A DNA stretch of 64,000 nt from positions 17,570,501-17,634,500 of the forward strand of contig NC_135362.1 in assembly GCF_051622035.1 (NCBI RefSeq), written 5' to 3'. Below the pieces are notes generated by a model, which saw only the letters and a program-made list of their open reading frames with translations, ran no database searches and was not told the origin of the DNA. Both the position numbers and the translations under genes were made by a program. Position 1 is the stretch's first letter. Each line of letters starts with the position of its first letter. Origin of the DNA: Arctopsyche grandis (taxonomy: Eukaryota; Arthropoda; Insecta; Trichoptera; Hydropsychidae). Shown in pieces: positions 62,865 to 64,000 of the stretch.

Positions 62865-63274
62865 GTTACGTACACCGCCGAGTAAGTGCAATTGTATTAG
62901 GCCGAGTAGCATCCCAGAGACTGTGTGACCGTTATAATTGGTTTCAATGATTATCTCTAGACTAAGTGCAAGTAGACTAAACAATGGCCACCGAATTGGC
63001 GTAGTAAGCGGCACCCGGTCCCTTCTCAGAAGTGACCGATAGCGTGGAACTGAGTGTCGTAGGAATACATATCCGGGTACATGCCTAAACAATAGGGAAG
63101 TAACCGGACGTCGAAGATGCCCTGAGCGACCTGTCTGTTATAAGGCGGTACTTAGGCGATATCAAGACATTCTGGACGGAGCACTGGAAGTGTGTATATC
63201 TCCTTAATCACCAATAAATGCTGTAAAACGACTTTGGCCTTTTACTTGGATCCTCCACCCACCATTACGCAACA
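62865..63274. mobile_element. Solo LTR, 410 bp, with 4-bp duplication
   Basis: It starts TGTTACGTAC and ends ACGCAACA, so TGTT...AACA termini are present. ATAT flanks it on both sides (62861-62864 and 63275-63278), the 4-bp duplication expected of Ty3/gypsy-like integration. It contains AATAAA near 63213. It is unrelated in sequence to the 203-bp LTRs. No interior remains, consistent with LTR-LTR recombination. The 104-codon minus-strand frame inside is not a gene. Confidence 0.85.
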
Positions 63275-64000
63275 ATATGTTACATACATATATTTGACAT
63301 AGTTAACGTTATATCCATTTACATACATACATATGTATGTTAATGGCACACGGAATTTAAATTAAGATTTTTGAGAAAATCTAGTTTTAAAAAGATTTAA
63401 ACCCTCTTTAAACTTTTAAAAATATCTTAATAAGTATTTACTATACGTTGAATTTCTATATGATTGTAATCAACATATTTTAAACAATCAGTAAACATTT
63501 TTCAACAACGTAATATAATATCTATCTACGAATAAACGAACAAAGAACATAATTTCTCAACAACGCAGAAAAATATGTATGGTATATGAATTAAAATTAA
63601 ACGTACTCGTAAATAATCAAAACAATGTTGATATACATACATAAGTTACGTAATACCTTAAATTATTTTTAGCCGAAATGAGTCTTACAATATACATAAT
63701 TGGATTGAGTGAAACATTATAATTTTATTTGTGACTTTTTTTACTCAAAAACAATCTTACGTATTATAAAAAATGGTGGAGTTTACAAAACAAAACATTC
63801 CCATCATATTTTCACATTTCTTAATAAGAAAACCTACAGGAATATGGCGACTCAGTCATCAGTATCAAACCACATGTATGTAAATACATATTTTTATAGC
63901 TGTTGGGAAATATGAGATGATTTAATAGATATTTTAGCAAAATTTTGAGACCACACAAGCTTGAGTGAATAACCCCATGACCGTGGTCCGCAGCATATGC
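63275..64000. other. A+T-rich end of window
   Basis: ACATACATATGTATG runs and short frames only. Nothing recognised. Confidence 0.5.

Overview
The window is A+T-rich, repeat-dense nuclear DNA from an insect. The retrotransposon families point to an insect: an RTE-type LINE with the insect-style endonuclease and RT motifs, and a Ty3/gypsy-type gag. Short palindromic ACATATGT/ATGTACAT runs are scattered everywhere. I cannot name the order. I find no convincing host protein-coding gene, no canonical tRNA or rRNA, and no CRISPR array. It reads as a gene desert or a very long intron.

Layout. From 1 to about 37 kb, moderately G+C-rich, repeat-poor islands of roughly 300-1500 bp alternate with A+T-rich spacers. 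The islands look like candidate cis-regulatory DNA. Scattered among them are a four-copy TA-flanked MITE family (two copies here), hAT-type MITEs with 8-bp target duplications, SINE copies and 3' fragments of LINEs. From 37.3 to 43.5 kb lies the densest mobile block. It holds an RTE LINE on the minus strand, open through endonuclease and reverse transcriptase but cut off at its 3' end by a 158-bp (TA)n run. Next to it is a complete 2.86-kb LTR element on the plus strand with two identical 203-bp LTRs. From 43.6 to 64 kb are more LINE 3' fragments, a tRNA-derived SINE family (nine copies in the whole window), a PIF/Harbinger-like MITE, a GC-rich hairpin array beside an A-rich array, a SINE nested in another repeat, and a solo LTR with a 4-bp duplication.

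Most interesting item. The LTR element at 40561-43416 has an intact 503-codon gag and no pol. Its Gag has two CCHC zinc knuckles and then a C-terminal extension that reads like the start of an RBM25-type PWI domain, a splicing-factor fold, with a literal Pro-Trp-Ile at residues 455-457. It looks like a young, non-autonomous retrotransposon that captured part of a host RNA-processing gene where pol would normally be.

How the parts relate. The autonomous machinery visible here is one truncated RTE. The LTR element would need protease, RT and integrase from a relative elsewhere. The SINEs and MITEs are likewise parasites of enzymes encoded elsewhere. All eight recognisable LINE pieces lie on the minus strand, as expected if the window were an intron of a plus-strand gene, although that is inference.
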